Of a stretch of 39,034 nucleotides of DNA, positions 15,701 through 23,243 are shown piece after piece. Both the position numbers and the translations under genes were made by a program. Under the pieces are notes generated by a model. The model had not been told where the DNA came from, did not search any database, and saw only the letters and a list, made by a program, of their open reading frames with translations. How positions within the stretch are numbered: position 1 is the first letter of the stretch; the number at the start of each line of letters is the position of its first letter. This stretch comes from a virus: positions 1-39,034 of IMG/VR virus record IMGVR_UViG_3300017917_001537, one strand, 5' to 3'.

Positions 15701-16691
15701 TTTTGAATCATCAATATCCCAGCATGCTAATGTTCAGAAAACAATAAGTAGTAATTCTCACATTATATCTGGAGATTATAATGTCCAATTGCAAACTAAT
15801 AAGGTTACTATAAATGTAACTGAACAAAACCCTCTAATATCAAACAGACAAGGTATATGGACAGCAACACCAGACCCATCTACTCTTGGTGTTGTCAAAT
15901 TAACATCAAATATAACATCAACTTCAAACACAATACCTGTTACAACAACAGATAGACCACCATTTCCGACAAGCGGTTATATTAAAATTGATCAAGAGAT
16001 TATGAAATATGAGTCAATTAATTCTACAAATTTCCTGTCGGTTACTAGAGGAGAATTTGATACAACACCTGTTGCTCACTATGCAAATGATCTGGTTAGA
16101 GAGGTGCGTTATTATGATATTAAATACGACAACGCCCCTGCTTTTAATATTCAAAAACCTTTTATAACATCCATATCAAATACTTATCCACCAAGAATTG
16201 AATTGGTAAGATTTTCAACCGGCCCGTACAATGCTCAACTAATATTGGCTGCATCATCGTCTGTCCCAGAAGGGGAGTTGGCATTTATACAGGGGACAAA
16301 CCCTCAAACTCAAGAAGTTAATTACACATCAATAGCAGGTACACCTGTTATTAAGCAAAGTACAAATAATTTAATTAAAAAACAAACAGCTACTCTTTCC
16401 GATGATATTAGAAAATATGGATTAAAAGAAGTTGTTATTGATAATGAATATATATATAGCGCGGCAAAAGCCCAACAAATTGCTGATTTTTTAATAAGTA
16501 AATTTGCTACTCCTGTTCCTGTATTGCAAATAGATTCAATGGCAATACCAATTTTACAAATTGGTGATAGAATTAGAATATCTGACTTTACAAGTCTTAA
16601 TATTTCAAATACAGATTATTGGGTTGTTTCTCATGACTTAAATGTTGGAGAAACCTTAGATCACAAAATAACACTAAGGAAGGTGGTGTAA
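12720..16691 (+). CDS. Tail-tip protein with PA14-like and LamG-like domains
   Basis: A 1323-residue protein, ATG overlapping the previous stop (TTTAATG), with GAGGAG upstream. It occupies the tail-associated (Tal/baseplate hub) position. Residues about 575-680 resemble a PA14 domain: VRAFIDDTLVLDTW, then DAGVPYKIRIEFYHAEG. Residues about 770-945 resemble a LamG/concanavalin jelly roll: WTIELYVK, HIVAKHTDGAIHYYVNG and a closing DEFAMYNRALTDDEV. Both folds commonly bind carbohydrates. A small beta-domain occurs twice, at about 320-395 and 1056-1126 (SNITS.SNTI.V ... RG ... H...). The C-terminal WVVSHDLNVGETLDHKITL resembles the end of tail hub proteins. A role in surface glycan recognition is inferred. 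Confidence 0.75.
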   Translation: MINKDIYGKPLSNTFLSAIDAYAQKVKPKILVTFLDSRHVDNLTVTTNDPYPSNSRGTYAQQMSGNSLLGGYFFKPEQSMNGTVRQAYTWAVIGDKDNMNKVIRADGTWHCMPSDLEDNYEFGWRSYTASTANAHANGGYEFTTPITLDYNFTERKVNKIRVTTSEFSGKISAYKIEVYNNTLSAFYNTYSSISVDEYYNEHILPSNISNDVSRILLTIYSTQNPNDYARVHEVEPIYEVDITDYAISHSVNRQGELWENSIPIAGTGSSSATITLDNTTRAFNPFDNSSLYGKYMKKDLKIKIYNGWRIVKTDDVIVNTQLMSNITSVSNTITVSDASKFLNGNATNTFTLIIEPNTPNEEIILCSTRTDVVVDILERGYANTIARSHSSGATVSFDPYEYVNAGEFYVDEWTGGTSMEVSVKCLDKSKFLTEKQITKGFYVQNSTVGDAIEKMLMSINISKNEYIQIKPYTNFAKENAILLYSFDTPIQRDETSILLNQGLRYRIWKIAVGKENEVKDIKADALDVILSKYDKAMGAKAYIPPTYVGYDIDVSDPLNPKAVNLSNYSFVEGSNTHSEYYNGVIDGYFIPPATSGYNLNITTINSGVRAFIDDTLVLDTWTRLKTNTDTISLSSYDYLGDNIDLDAGVPYKIRIEFYHAEGPKDSGKAMTLRLGMEQSSGAASNYAASPASQFTTVVAKDYVGSRNSTFATVTSSSPYAINKNLKNRNHYQNDAVYVNGPTLNQVTGLVSEPNNKSVLVGQVTRNAINYNTYIRIPYSESLNLANNQSSNFTDEWTIELYVKLPYTFSNSGEYVSNWNNSSSTSGFEFFNTSSSNGFRVVKNNGDVKTVSSNTALSTTQYSHIVAKHTDGAIHYYVNGVKLGQTDGVGTQASWVNDITIGGRGASFSAGAEVAPSTVRDFYIDEFAMYNRALTDDEVLNRYISTQIRELTNFPHLYGNEQSAKAVVDAITLADFGRFYVDEENKFKYIHFYRYFESSISQHANVQKTISSNSHIISGDYNVQLQTNKVTINVTEQNPLISNRQGIWTATPDPSTLGVVKLTSNITSTSNTIPVTTTDRPPFPTSGYIKIDQEIMKYESINSTNFLSVTRGEFDTTPVAHYANDLVREVRYYDIKYDNAPAFNIQKPFITSISNTYPPRIELVRFSTGPYNAQLILAASSSVPEGELAFIQGTNPQTQEVNYTSIAGTPVIKQSTNNLIKKQTATLSDDIRKYGLKEVVIDNEYIYSAAKAQQIADFLISKFATPVPVLQIDSMAIPILQIGDRIRISDFTSLNISNTDYWVVSHDLNVGETLDHKITLRKVV

Positions 16692-18148
16692 TGACAATTT
16701 CAGAAAATGGCGTATCTTTCTTTGGTGCTGGTGGTCATAGCCATAACGGTGTAAATTCAACAATTATCGATGTTGGCTCTTACTCTCTTTTTGATTTTTC
16801 TTTGGGTTATGTTGGATCTCAATCAAGAATTAATAGACAAAGTACTAACCAAACAGCAATGGAAGAGTGGATAATTAGAATTGTTAATTCAAAGGTATTG
16901 ACTCCTGCTGGATTGAACATGGCACCAAATACACTAAATGGCAAGATTATACGAGCAGATACCATAACCGCTACTCAAATCCAAGCAAATACTATTACTG
17001 CTAATGAATTGTCTTCTAATATTGTTCTAATAAATAATGTAATTAGAAGCAATAATTATGATGGTACAATCGCTGCTAATGGCGTAATAACAACAGAGGG
17101 GACTGCTGGATGGGCAATTACATCAGCAGGTGATGCAGAGTTTTCAAGTGCTTCTATTCGTGGAGCTATAACAGCCAATTCTGTCAGCACACCGGGAATA
17201 GATATTCTTGCAAATGGTGCAATAGTTAGTACCAACTTTAATGTAACCGCAGACGGAAATCTTACAGCAACTGGTGCTAATATATCAGGAACTATTACAT
17301 CGAGTTTAGGCACAATTGGTGGATGGTTGATAAATGATGGGAGTATCACAAATACATCTGAGGGATCTCCTGGGTATAATCAATTTATTGAATTAAGTCC
17401 TGCTGATGGTTTTTATTCACAAAAATACACTGGCTCTATTTGGGGTGCTGGATTTTATACAACAGTTAAAATTAACTATAGCACAACTGCTGGAATTGAT
17501 GTAGAAGGCACCGCTAGTGGTAATTATAAAATAACAGAAATAAGATCTTCCTATGTTGATTCAGAAAAAGTTTTTGTTAATGATTTACAATCAAATAGTA
17601 CAGTTACTGTAGGTAATCCATTAAACTTAGCAGCCAACACTACAGTTGATTCTCAAGGCGTATATATTGCATCTGGGGTTATTGGAATTGCAAGACCCGG
17701 CAATAATATTGTTTTGAACGCAACTGCAGCCGGTAATGCATCTGTTCAAGTTGCCGAGTTTAGACGCAGAGGTGTCCAGCCAGGAAGTTCTGGTATTTAT
17801 GTTTCAAACACAGCCGTTGCTTACTCAACAACTTCTGATTATAGATTAAAAACAAATATTAAGATAATTCCTAAAAGTATAGAAATACTAGATCAATTAA
17901 AACCAGTAATTTTTGATTGGAAAAATGGTGGAGGTGATAATGTTTATGGGTTCCTTGCTCACGAATTACAAGAAGTTGTACCGTATGCTGTTATGGGTGA
18001 AAAGGATGGTAAAGATGAAGACGGTACTGATAAATATCAGTCAGTAGATGTTTCTTTTGTTGTCCCAATCTTAACAGGGGCTTTAAAAGAAGCTGTCTCC
18101 AGAATTGAGCAATTAGAGGCTAGATTGCAAGCCTTAGAGGGAGTATAA
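16691..18148 (+). CDS. Tail fibre with C-terminal S74 intramolecular chaperone
   Basis: A 485-residue protein, ATG overlapping the previous stop (TAATG), with AAGGAAGG upstream. The N-terminal and middle parts hold short Thr/Asn/Ala/Gly-rich beta repeats (DTITATQIQANTITANELSS region), typical of trimeric fibres. From about residue 380 the sequence matches the peptidase S74 chaperone: SDYRLKTNI, FDWKNGG, GFLAHELQEVVPYAV, YQSVDVSFVVPIL, and a final coiled-coil helix. Ser382 and Lys387 would be the catalytic dyad, with cleavage expected just before Ser382 after trimer folding. The mature fibre would then be about 381 residues. It probably contacts the host surface. Confidence 0.85.
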   Translation: MTISENGVSFFGAGGHSHNGVNSTIIDVGSYSLFDFSLGYVGSQSRINRQSTNQTAMEEWIIRIVNSKVLTPAGLNMAPNTLNGKIIRADTITATQIQANTITANELSSNIVLINNVIRSNNYDGTIAANGVITTEGTAGWAITSAGDAEFSSASIRGAITANSVSTPGIDILANGAIVSTNFNVTADGNLTATGANISGTITSSLGTIGGWLINDGSITNTSEGSPGYNQFIELSPADGFYSQKYTGSIWGAGFYTTVKINYSTTAGIDVEGTASGNYKITEIRSSYVDSEKVFVNDLQSNSTVTVGNPLNLAANTTVDSQGVYIASGVIGIARPGNNIVLNATAAGNASVQVAEFRRRGVQPGSSGIYVSNTAVAYSTTSDYRLKTNIKIIPKSIEILDQLKPVIFDWKNGGGDNVYGFLAHELQEVVPYAVMGEKDGKDEDGTDKYQSVDVSFVVPILTGALKEAVSRIEQLEARLQALEGV

Positions 18149-18149
18149 T
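18144..18149 (+). promoter_or_regulatory. Candidate leaderless promoter -10 box (TATAAT)
   Basis: A perfect TATAAT overlaps the TAA stop of the fibre gene and ends 8 bases before the ATG at 18158. There is no Shine-Dalgarno site at normal spacing; GGGAG lies more than 13 bases upstream. No convincing -35 box is seen. The geometry puts transcription start at or next to the ATG, the arrangement of leaderless mRNAs in actinobacteria. Confidence 0.5.
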
Positions 18150-18157
18150 AGATAGAT

Positions 18158-18829
18158 ATGGCTTATGAGAATTATGTACAAGTTGCTTGGACACTAGGAA
18201 CCCCGATCTCTGCTGACCGTCTTCAGCAGATGACTGAAAATATCCAGCAGGTAAAAGATGCTACTGATGATAACCCAAGGGGTTTGATTAAAATTAAAGA
18301 AGTGACAAGTGCTGTTACTACAAACTCAATGGATACTTATAGTGAAATTATTAATCTTAAAAATGAAGGATCTGGTAATCCAGATAATTCAGTAACACTT
18401 CCTGGTAGTCGTTATATTAAATTAACTCTTACATTTCCTGGAATTAAAGTATCTACACCGGGACAAGAAGATTCTGTTTATATTCTAAGAGTAAGTCAAG
18501 GAAGCAATGCCAATACCGCTACTACACTTTACACTTGGAAGATTAGTCAACCAATTCACACATATTTAGATGCATCAACAACAAATCCACCAACAACTGC
18601 TAACACAAGAATCAAGAGCTCCTCATACCCAGCATATTTTGGCGCTGGCTCTTATAGTTTTGTAACTACAACTGGCACAGGGATTACAGGATCTAATGGA
18701 ACTGGTGTATTTAATGTTGAAATCTTTAGAGACAGTGGTAATAGCGCTGCTAACCCATCAACATTTGTGATTCCATGTAATGAATCAAAGATGCAATTCT
18801 ACATTGAAGACATTGGTGGACAAGGATAA
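18158..18829 (+). CDS. Minor tail protein (probable)
   Basis: A 223-residue protein. The N-terminus, WTLGTPISADRLQQMTENIQQV, resembles the short helical attachment region of actinophage minor tail proteins. The rest is Thr/Ser/Gly-rich and predicted to be a beta-sandwich (YIKLTLTFPGIK, GVFNVEIFRD). It is separated from the fibre gene by 9 bases and ends just before the HNH gene. It may be a fibre accessory or tip protein. The start follows a TATAAT box with no Shine-Dalgarno site, so it may also have its own transcript. The function is inferred from position and composition. Confidence 0.6.
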   Translation: MAYENYVQVAWTLGTPISADRLQQMTENIQQVKDATDDNPRGLIKIKEVTSAVTTNSMDTYSEIINLKNEGSGNPDNSVTLPGSRYIKLTLTFPGIKVSTPGQEDSVYILRVSQGSNANTATTLYTWKISQPIHTYLDASTTNPPTTANTRIKSSSYPAYFGAGSYSFVTTTGTGITGSNGTGVFNVEIFRDSGNSAANPSTFVIPCNESKMQFYIEDIGGQG

Positions 18830-18831
18830 TT

Positions 18832-19272
18832 ATGCCCCCAAGACCACTTGCATCTAAAAGAGATGACATTGAGTGGAGTGACCGAACTGGTTTGGGAGAA
18901 ATGAACTCAAACTATAATGGCGGTAAGTACATTGATGATAAAGGTTATGTGAGGGTTTTAAGACCAGAGCATCCGGCCAACATTAAAGGCTATATTTATG
19001 AGCATAGGGCTTTGATTGAAGAAGTTCTTGGTCGCTATCTTAAGAGTTGGGAAAGTGTTCATCACATTAATGAAATCAAAGCTGATAATAGGTTAGAAAA
19101 TCTGTTTCTTTGTTCTCAACAAGAACATAGCGCAATTCACCGTGAAGGTAAAAGACCATCTCAAGAACATCGTGATAAGCTCAGGAAGAATATGAATGAG
19201 CGCCAGAAGCCGGTTAAAAAACCTCTTAAAAAAAGAACATCAATGCCTAGAAAATATAATTCAATGGATTGA
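18832..19272 (+). CDS. HNH homing-type endonuclease
   Basis: A 146-residue protein with AAGGA before the ATG. Residues 60-104 carry an HNH motif, VHHINEIKADNRLENL at 76-91 followed by EHSAIH, with His77/78 and Asn86/90 as candidate metal and catalytic residues. Residues 104-125 (REGKRPSQEHRDKLRKNMNE) resemble a NUMOD3 DNA-binding segment, common in free-standing homing endonucleases. The C-terminus is Lys/Arg-rich. It sits at the border between the tail and replication modules, a usual site for mobile endonuclease genes. It could act as a homing enzyme or a DNA nicking enzyme; nothing shows its target. Confidence 0.85.
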   Translation: MPPRPLASKRDDIEWSDRTGLGEMNSNYNGGKYIDDKGYVRVLRPEHPANIKGYIYEHRALIEEVLGRYLKSWESVHHINEIKADNRLENLFLCSQQEHSAIHREGKRPSQEHRDKLRKNMNERQKPVKKPLKKRTSMPRKYNSMD

Positions 19273-19291
19273 GGAAAGTCTGCCCAGAGGG

Positions 19292-19300
19292 TGTTATAAT
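19292..19300 (+). promoter_or_regulatory. Candidate leaderless promoter, extended -10 (TGtTATAAT)
   Basis: TATAAT at 19295-19300 is preceded by TGT, giving an extended -10. It ends 7 bases before the ATG at 19308, and the gap (TATCCCT) has no ribosome binding site. A TTGAGG lies 20 bases upstream, too far for a good -35. The spacing matches the boxes at 18144 and 33905, supporting a leaderless transcript for the phosphoesterase gene. Confidence 0.6.
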
Positions 19301-19307
19301 TATCCCT

Positions 19308-20510
19308 ATGAAAATTTGCGCAGCAGAAAATTGCAACGAGAAATTTGAGCCAAACACTGCTAATCAGCGTTATGCCGATGCTTCTTGTCGCAAGAGCATA
19401 GACTCTTTGGGTCTATGTAAATTTAGAAAAGAAAATGGAATTATAGATATGCCAATTGATATCAAAACTGGTAAGGAGATCAGTACTGAGTCAGAATTGA
19501 AAGTTAGTTATACAAAATTACTTCAAGAATACGATAAACTTAAGAGTAAAGAAGTTCACTTAGCAGATGCTGTTTACAGAGCTGTTAAGGAAGAGATTGA
19601 ACAAGGAAGTTTGTATACTGTTCCTAAAGTACCAGCACCAAAGAAAGACACAAGAAAAGCTTCTGAAGAAGTCGCTGTTGCTGTCTTGGCTGACTGGCAA
19701 CTAGGAAAGGTAACTCCTGATTATAACTCAGCAGTTTGTGAACAGAGAATCAATCAATATGCAGATAAGATTATTCATCTAACTGAGATTCAACGACAGG
19801 ATCATCCTGTTAGAGAATTAAGAATTTGGTGTCTTGGAGATATTGTAGAGGGTGAACTTATTTTTCCCGGTCAAGAGTTTTTGATCGATAGCGGTCTTTA
19901 CAGGCAGGTTACTGTTGATGGACCAAGAATTATGAAGAACTTTATCAACAAGATGTTAGAAAACTTTGAGACAATTACATTTACTGGTGTGATTGGAAAT
20001 CATGGTGCAATTGGTGGAAAGTCAAGAAGAAACCATGATCCTGAAACGAACGCTGACAGAATGCTGTACAGAATTGTTCAGTTAATGTTTGAAAGCAATC
20101 CTAGAGTAAAGTTCAATATCCCAGATGGTCGTGGAGAACGATATTGGTATGCTATTGATGCAATCGGTAATTATAAGTCTTTGCTTATTCACGGAGATCA
20201 GTTTGGTAGCCTTTCTTCATTCTATTCATTCCAAAAGAAAGTTTATGGATGGAAGATTGGCGGTATTGAGCGCAAAGATAAAGATGGCAATTTAGTTGAT
20301 GCGTTTGATGATGTTTATTTTGGACATTTCCATACACCGACTAAGATGACATTCAATACTGTCCAGTGCCGTATTTCAGGTAGTCCTGAATCAACTAATA
20401 CATATGCAATTGAGGTTCTGGGAGCAGTAGGTCGTGCATCTCAACCATTGATGTTTGTACATCCAATTAAAGGCATTGTTACTGCTGAATATAACTGCTG
20501 GTTGGATTGA
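19308..20510 (+). CDS. Metallophosphoesterase with N-terminal zinc finger
   Basis: A 400-residue calcineurin-like phosphoesterase. The motifs run in family order: ADWQLGK near 126, GDIVEG near 177, GNHG near 230, HGDQ near 295 and GHFHTP near 339, giving the Asp/His/Asn set that binds two metals. Residues 4-28 form a zinc-finger-like C-x4-C-x3-F-x8-Y-x4-CR, but the Cys expected after the Tyr is Ala23, so one ligand may be missing. I chose ATG 19308 over TTG 19269 because a TATAAT ends 7 bases before it and the zinc finger begins just after it. It may be a nuclease or nucleotidase in phage DNA metabolism; the substrate is unknown. Confidence 0.8.
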   Translation: MKICAAENCNEKFEPNTANQRYADASCRKSIDSLGLCKFRKENGIIDMPIDIKTGKEISTESELKVSYTKLLQEYDKLKSKEVHLADAVYRAVKEEIEQGSLYTVPKVPAPKKDTRKASEEVAVAVLADWQLGKVTPDYNSAVCEQRINQYADKIIHLTEIQRQDHPVRELRIWCLGDIVEGELIFPGQEFLIDSGLYRQVTVDGPRIMKNFINKMLENFETITFTGVIGNHGAIGGKSRRNHDPETNADRMLYRIVQLMFESNPRVKFNIPDGRGERYWYAIDAIGNYKSLLIHGDQFGSLSSFYSFQKKVYGWKIGGIERKDKDGNLVDAFDDVYFGHFHTPTKMTFNTVQCRISGSPESTNTYAIEVLGAVGRASQPLMFVHPIKGIVTAEYNCWLD

Positions 20511-20511
20511 T

Positions 20512-20706
20512 ATGCATGCAATAAAACTTAAGTGTTCAAATTGTGGAGGCCTAAAGTTTATTGGTGATCAATACTATGCATATGGTAAATACTATGTTGA
20601 TGTAACATGTGTTATATGTGCAGACTCCAAAGATATTGAAGTCTCAAGACTGCAAAGGTTTCTTAAACTTTTAGCAGAGAAGAGAGGCGGTCATGGTCAG
20701 AAATAA
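20512..20706 (+). CDS. Small zinc-ribbon protein
   Basis: A 64-residue protein beginning one base after the phosphoesterase stop. It has two CxxC pairs, CSNC near residue 8 and CVIC near residue 33, about 25 residues apart, a classic four-Cys zinc ribbon. The rest is a charged helix. Longer upstream starts would run into the phosphoesterase gene, so the ATG at 20512 is preferred. It overlaps the next gene by 14 bases. It may be a transcription or DNA-binding accessory; the function is unknown. Confidence 0.7.
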   Translation: MHAIKLKCSNCGGLKFIGDQYYAYGKYYVDVTCVICADSKDIEVSRLQRFLKLLAEKRGGHGQK

Positions 20707-21118
20707 TCTGACGACAAACAAGTTTTATACTTATGCGGATATTATTGTCAAGTTGAAAAAGATTAATAAAAAAGCTAATAAGATTTATGTTGAAAGATTG
20801 GATACAAACGAAATAATAGAACTTCCATACCAACAGAACGAATTGATTCTTTATCGAATCTATACTGTTGGAGAAGTTGCTAAGATTGTTGAGAAAAGAC
20901 CGGACACCATAAGAAAATATGAAAAAAGATCTTTAATTCCTAGTGCAGAGAAGTTTGGAGATATGTATAATGGGTACTCCTCATGGAGATTCTACAGAGA
21001 ACAAGATGTTTACACTATGGTAGAATTCTTTAATTCAAGGGTTCCTGGGCGACCAGTGAAAAAAAATATAAATATAAAACTGCTTGAGCAGAAAATAGAA
21101 AATAAAATAAAGGAATAA
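20693..21118 (+). CDS. MerR-like helix-turn-helix regulator
   Basis: A 141-residue protein. Residues 57-110 resemble the MerR DNA-binding domain: YTVGEVAKIVEKRPDTIRKYEK, then a winged portion with WRFYREQDVYTMVEFF. The N-terminal 50 residues are unassigned and the basic tail is short, with no sign of an effector domain, so it may resemble excisionase or small phage regulators. The start overlaps the zinc-ribbon gene by 14 bases, with GAGAGGCGG upstream. It lies ahead of the WhiB and replication genes and could control them; that is inferred. Confidence 0.7.
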   Translation: MVRNNLTTNKFYTYADIIVKLKKINKKANKIYVERLDTNEIIELPYQQNELILYRIYTVGEVAKIVEKRPDTIRKYEKRSLIPSAEKFGDMYNGYSSWRFYREQDVYTMVEFFNSRVPGRPVKKNINIKLLEQKIENKIKE

Positions 21119-21119
21119 C

Positions 21120-21320
21120 ATGTCAGAAAATAATGAAGTAGAAATTTGGGCATCTGTCGGGATTACGAAAAATCTTGGCAACTACGAATCTCTAAGGCTT
21201 GATGCTGGTGCTAAATGCAAAGCCTCAAGTTTAGATGATGAAGCAGCTTGGCAAAAATTGTGGAACTCAATTGATGAGCAAATTGAAGCCAAACTGCAAG
21301 AACTAGACGATGCAAAGTGA
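21120..21320 (+). CDS. Small conserved phage-type protein with NLGNYES motif
   Basis: A 66-residue acidic protein with AAAGGA before the ATG. ITKNLGNYESLRLDAGA near residues 15-31 resembles a short motif in many small phage and plasmid proteins of unknown function. The C-terminal half is an amphipathic acidic helix. It overlaps the WhiB gene by 11 bases, suggesting translational coupling. No function is assigned. Confidence 0.6.
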   Translation: MSENNEVEIWASVGITKNLGNYESLRLDAGAKCKASSLDDEAAWQKLWNSIDEQIEAKLQELDDAK

Positions 21321-21603
21321 TTGGAAAGAATCAGCACTCTGTCTAGATCACGAAAATAGAAACTTGTGGTTTTCTTATAAAAAAGAAGATGTTGACAGTG
21401 CTAAAGAAATTTGTAAAAAATGCACAGTCCGTACTGAATGTTTTGTTAGTATGTGGAATACTGGAAACTTCTACGGTGTGAACGGTGGAATATCAGAGTT
21501 TGAATACCTTCAATTAACATGGAAGGAGGTGAGTAGTGAGAAAGCAAATAACAGGACAAGAGCTAGTTCAGTGCTTAAAGGAATCCTGCAAAAAATCAGG
21601 TAA
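21310..21603 (+). CDS. WhiB-family iron-sulfur transcription regulator
   Basis: A 97-residue protein with the WhiB signature: Cys11, then Cys35-x2-Cys38-x5-Cys44, four cysteines that would hold a 4Fe-4S cluster, followed by the turn G56-V-N-G-G60 (usually GVWGG). The C-terminal basic tail, NNRTRASSVLKG, resembles the DNA-binding tail. WhiB proteins are restricted to actinobacteria and their phages, which makes this gene the best host clue here. It overlaps both neighbours. A role in altering host or phage transcription through the principal sigma factor is known for the family and inferred here. Confidence 0.85.
   Translation: MQSDWKESALCLDHENRNLWFSYKKEDVDSAKEICKKCTVRTECFVSMWNTGNFYGVNGGISEFEYLQLTWKEVSSEKANNRTRASSVLKGILQKIR
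21523..21530 (+). promoter_or_regulatory. Strong Shine-Dalgarno site for a GTG start
   Basis: AAGGAGGT lies 5 bases before GTG 21536, inside the WhiB gene. It is among the strongest ribosome binding sites in the window and decides the non-ATG start of the overlapping gene. Confidence 0.75.
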
Positions 21604-21847
21604 ACTTTTTATTCCAGATTCGCCTCGTCAAGAAGCGGTTGCTGATGCTCTGGCTGAGCATTATGATGGTGATTTGTTGATGGAGACTGTGCAGTATTTC
21701 GTCAAAAGCAAATCAGGTCCATTTTTGATGTTTGATTTTGCTATCGAATCAAAAAAATTTACTGAAAAAGTAAAACAAGAAAAAGAGTCCAAAGAAAAAT
21801 TTAGACAAATCGTGAGAGACACTCACGATAGAATGGTTAACGAATGA
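21536..21847 (+). CDS. Possible helicase loader or replication accessory protein
   Basis: A 103-residue protein with GTG start, supported by AAGGAGGT 5 bases upstream. It overlaps the WhiB gene by 68 bases in another frame, and its stop overlaps the helicase start (ATGA). It is predicted to be helical, with PRQEAVADALAEHYDGDLLMETVQYFVK in the middle and a very charged C-terminus. Small helical proteins directly before a DnaB-type helicase are often loaders or replisome organisers. That is an inference from context; the sequence was not recognised. Confidence 0.45.
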   Translation: MRKQITGQELVQCLKESCKKSGKLFIPDSPRQEAVADALAEHYDGDLLMETVQYFVKSKSGPFLMFDFAIESKKFTEKVKQEKESKEKFRQIVRDTHDRMVNE

Positions 21848-23061
21848 ATTACGAAGTTAGATTATTGAATTCTCTTATTCAATCTAATGATTATGTAACG
21901 GCTGTAAATGAAGGTGTTGAAAATGTCTTCATTGAATATAGAGATGTTTGGAATTTCATCGTTGCTCACTATGACGAGCATAAAAAAGTTCCCTCAAAAG
22001 AAACTGTAAAGCAACATCACCCTGAGTTTGAGTTTTATGCTACTCCTGAGCCTATTAAATACTATATTGATGAGGCTAAAAGGGAGTCACTTTCTTATCA
22101 GACTAGAGTGCTTGTATCAAAGACAAATGGGCTTCTCAGCGAAGCCGGACCAAAAGAGGCGTTAGCCTATTTGATGGAAAATACATCTGCTTTGTATAAG
22201 TATTCAAGCAATCTAAAAGACACTGACTTGGTAAGTGAGTGGAGAGATAGAGCAAATGACTTGCGTGAAAGATCTGAAAAAGGTCTTGGAGAATTGCAAG
22301 GTATTCCTAGTGGTATTAAGGTTATTGATAAGCAGTTTGGTGGTTGGCAACCGGGAGACTTTATTGTTCTCTTAGGCTGGACAGGCGTTGGTAAGTCATT
22401 TATTGCAAGACTATTTGCTGTCAATGCTTGGCGAGCTGGATACAGACCATTAATTATTTCATTAGAAATGAATAAGCAACAAGAGGGGCAGAGGCTTGAC
22501 ACTCTTCTCACAAACGGAGATGGTACTTTTACTAATACAGATCTCGTTCGTGCTAATCCATCTGTTGTTGACAACTATGAGAAATGGGCTGAAAAGACAT
22601 TTGAAGGCAAGCACCCAATCTATCTAGTTACATCAGAGGGTCTTGAAACAGCAGATCAAAACATGGTGCAAGCGAAGATTGACCAATATAGGCCGGACAT
22701 TGTTATCTTGGATTATCATGGTTTGTTTGATGATGCCTCTGGTGCTAGAAACGAAACAGAGAAAGCAAAGAACTTATCAAAAGCATTCAAGAGAATGGCT
22801 GTTAAAAACGGAGTACCTATTATCGATGTTGCTGCTGTAACAATGAATGAAGGTCACTCAGAAAGACCGCCCGAATTGGAAGAGGTTGCGTGGAGTAAGC
22901 AATTGGCTTACGATGCTGACTTAGTTCTTGCAATTCAGCGTGAATATAATTCAGACTTATTTCAAGTCGTATCAAGAAAGGTTAGAAGATCAACTCAGTT
23001 TGGGTTCTTCTTAAGATGGAATTTAGAAACAGGAAAATGGGAAGAAGAATGGGACATTTAA
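21844..23061 (+). CDS. DnaB-type replicative helicase
   Basis: A 405-residue protein with a short N-terminal helical domain (about 1-150) and a RecA-type ATPase core. Walker A, GWTGVGKS, is at residues 178-185; the switch SLEMNKQQEGQRLD follows; Walker B, IVILDYHGL, is near 282. The later DADLVLAI and the Arg-rich SRKVRRST fit the DnaB C-terminal domain. The protein is somewhat shorter than cellular DnaB (about 450-470), as is common in phages. Its start overlaps the upstream stop (ATGA). It should unwind DNA at the phage fork with the primase encoded downstream. Confidence 0.8.
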   Translation: MNYEVRLLNSLIQSNDYVTAVNEGVENVFIEYRDVWNFIVAHYDEHKKVPSKETVKQHHPEFEFYATPEPIKYYIDEAKRESLSYQTRVLVSKTNGLLSEAGPKEALAYLMENTSALYKYSSNLKDTDLVSEWRDRANDLRERSEKGLGELQGIPSGIKVIDKQFGGWQPGDFIVLLGWTGVGKSFIARLFAVNAWRAGYRPLIISLEMNKQQEGQRLDTLLTNGDGTFTNTDLVRANPSVVDNYEKWAEKTFEGKHPIYLVTSEGLETADQNMVQAKIDQYRPDIVILDYHGLFDDASGARNETEKAKNLSKAFKRMAVKNGVPIIDVAAVTMNEGHSERPPELEEVAWSKQLAYDADLVLAIQREYNSDLFQVVSRKVRRSTQFGFFLRWNLETGKWEEEWDI

Positions 23062-23063
23062 AA

Positions 23064-23243
23064 ATGAAGAATAAAAAAGTTATTGAAGGTGAAGCTAAAG
23101 ACATTGAAACCATCGCAAGATTAAGACCTTGGATGGAAGATGAATGGAAAGCCATTAATGGTAAGTTCAATAAAACAATTTTAAGGACTGATTATGATGC
23201 CAATCGGGATATCTTCAAATTTAAAATCATATTCTGTATATAG
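23064..23243 (+). CDS. Small hypothetical protein between helicase and primase
   Basis: A 59-residue frame starting 2 bases after the helicase stop and ending 50 bases inside the primase frame. It is charged, with IETIARLRPWMEDEWKAINGK in the middle and a hydrophobic end. There is no clear Shine-Dalgarno site, so coupling to the helicase is likely if it is expressed. The 130-base gap would otherwise be unusually long for this operon, which supports a real gene. No function is assigned. Confidence 0.45.
   Translation: MKNKKVIEGEAKDIETIARLRPWMEDEWKAINGKFNKTILRTDYDANRDIFKFKIIFCI

Noticed and set aside
19269-20510. TTG 19269 as the start of the phosphoesterase gene
   Set aside because: It overlaps the HNH stop and gives an N-terminus unrelated to the zinc finger. 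ATG 19308 follows a TATAAT box by 7 bases and starts just before the first Cys.
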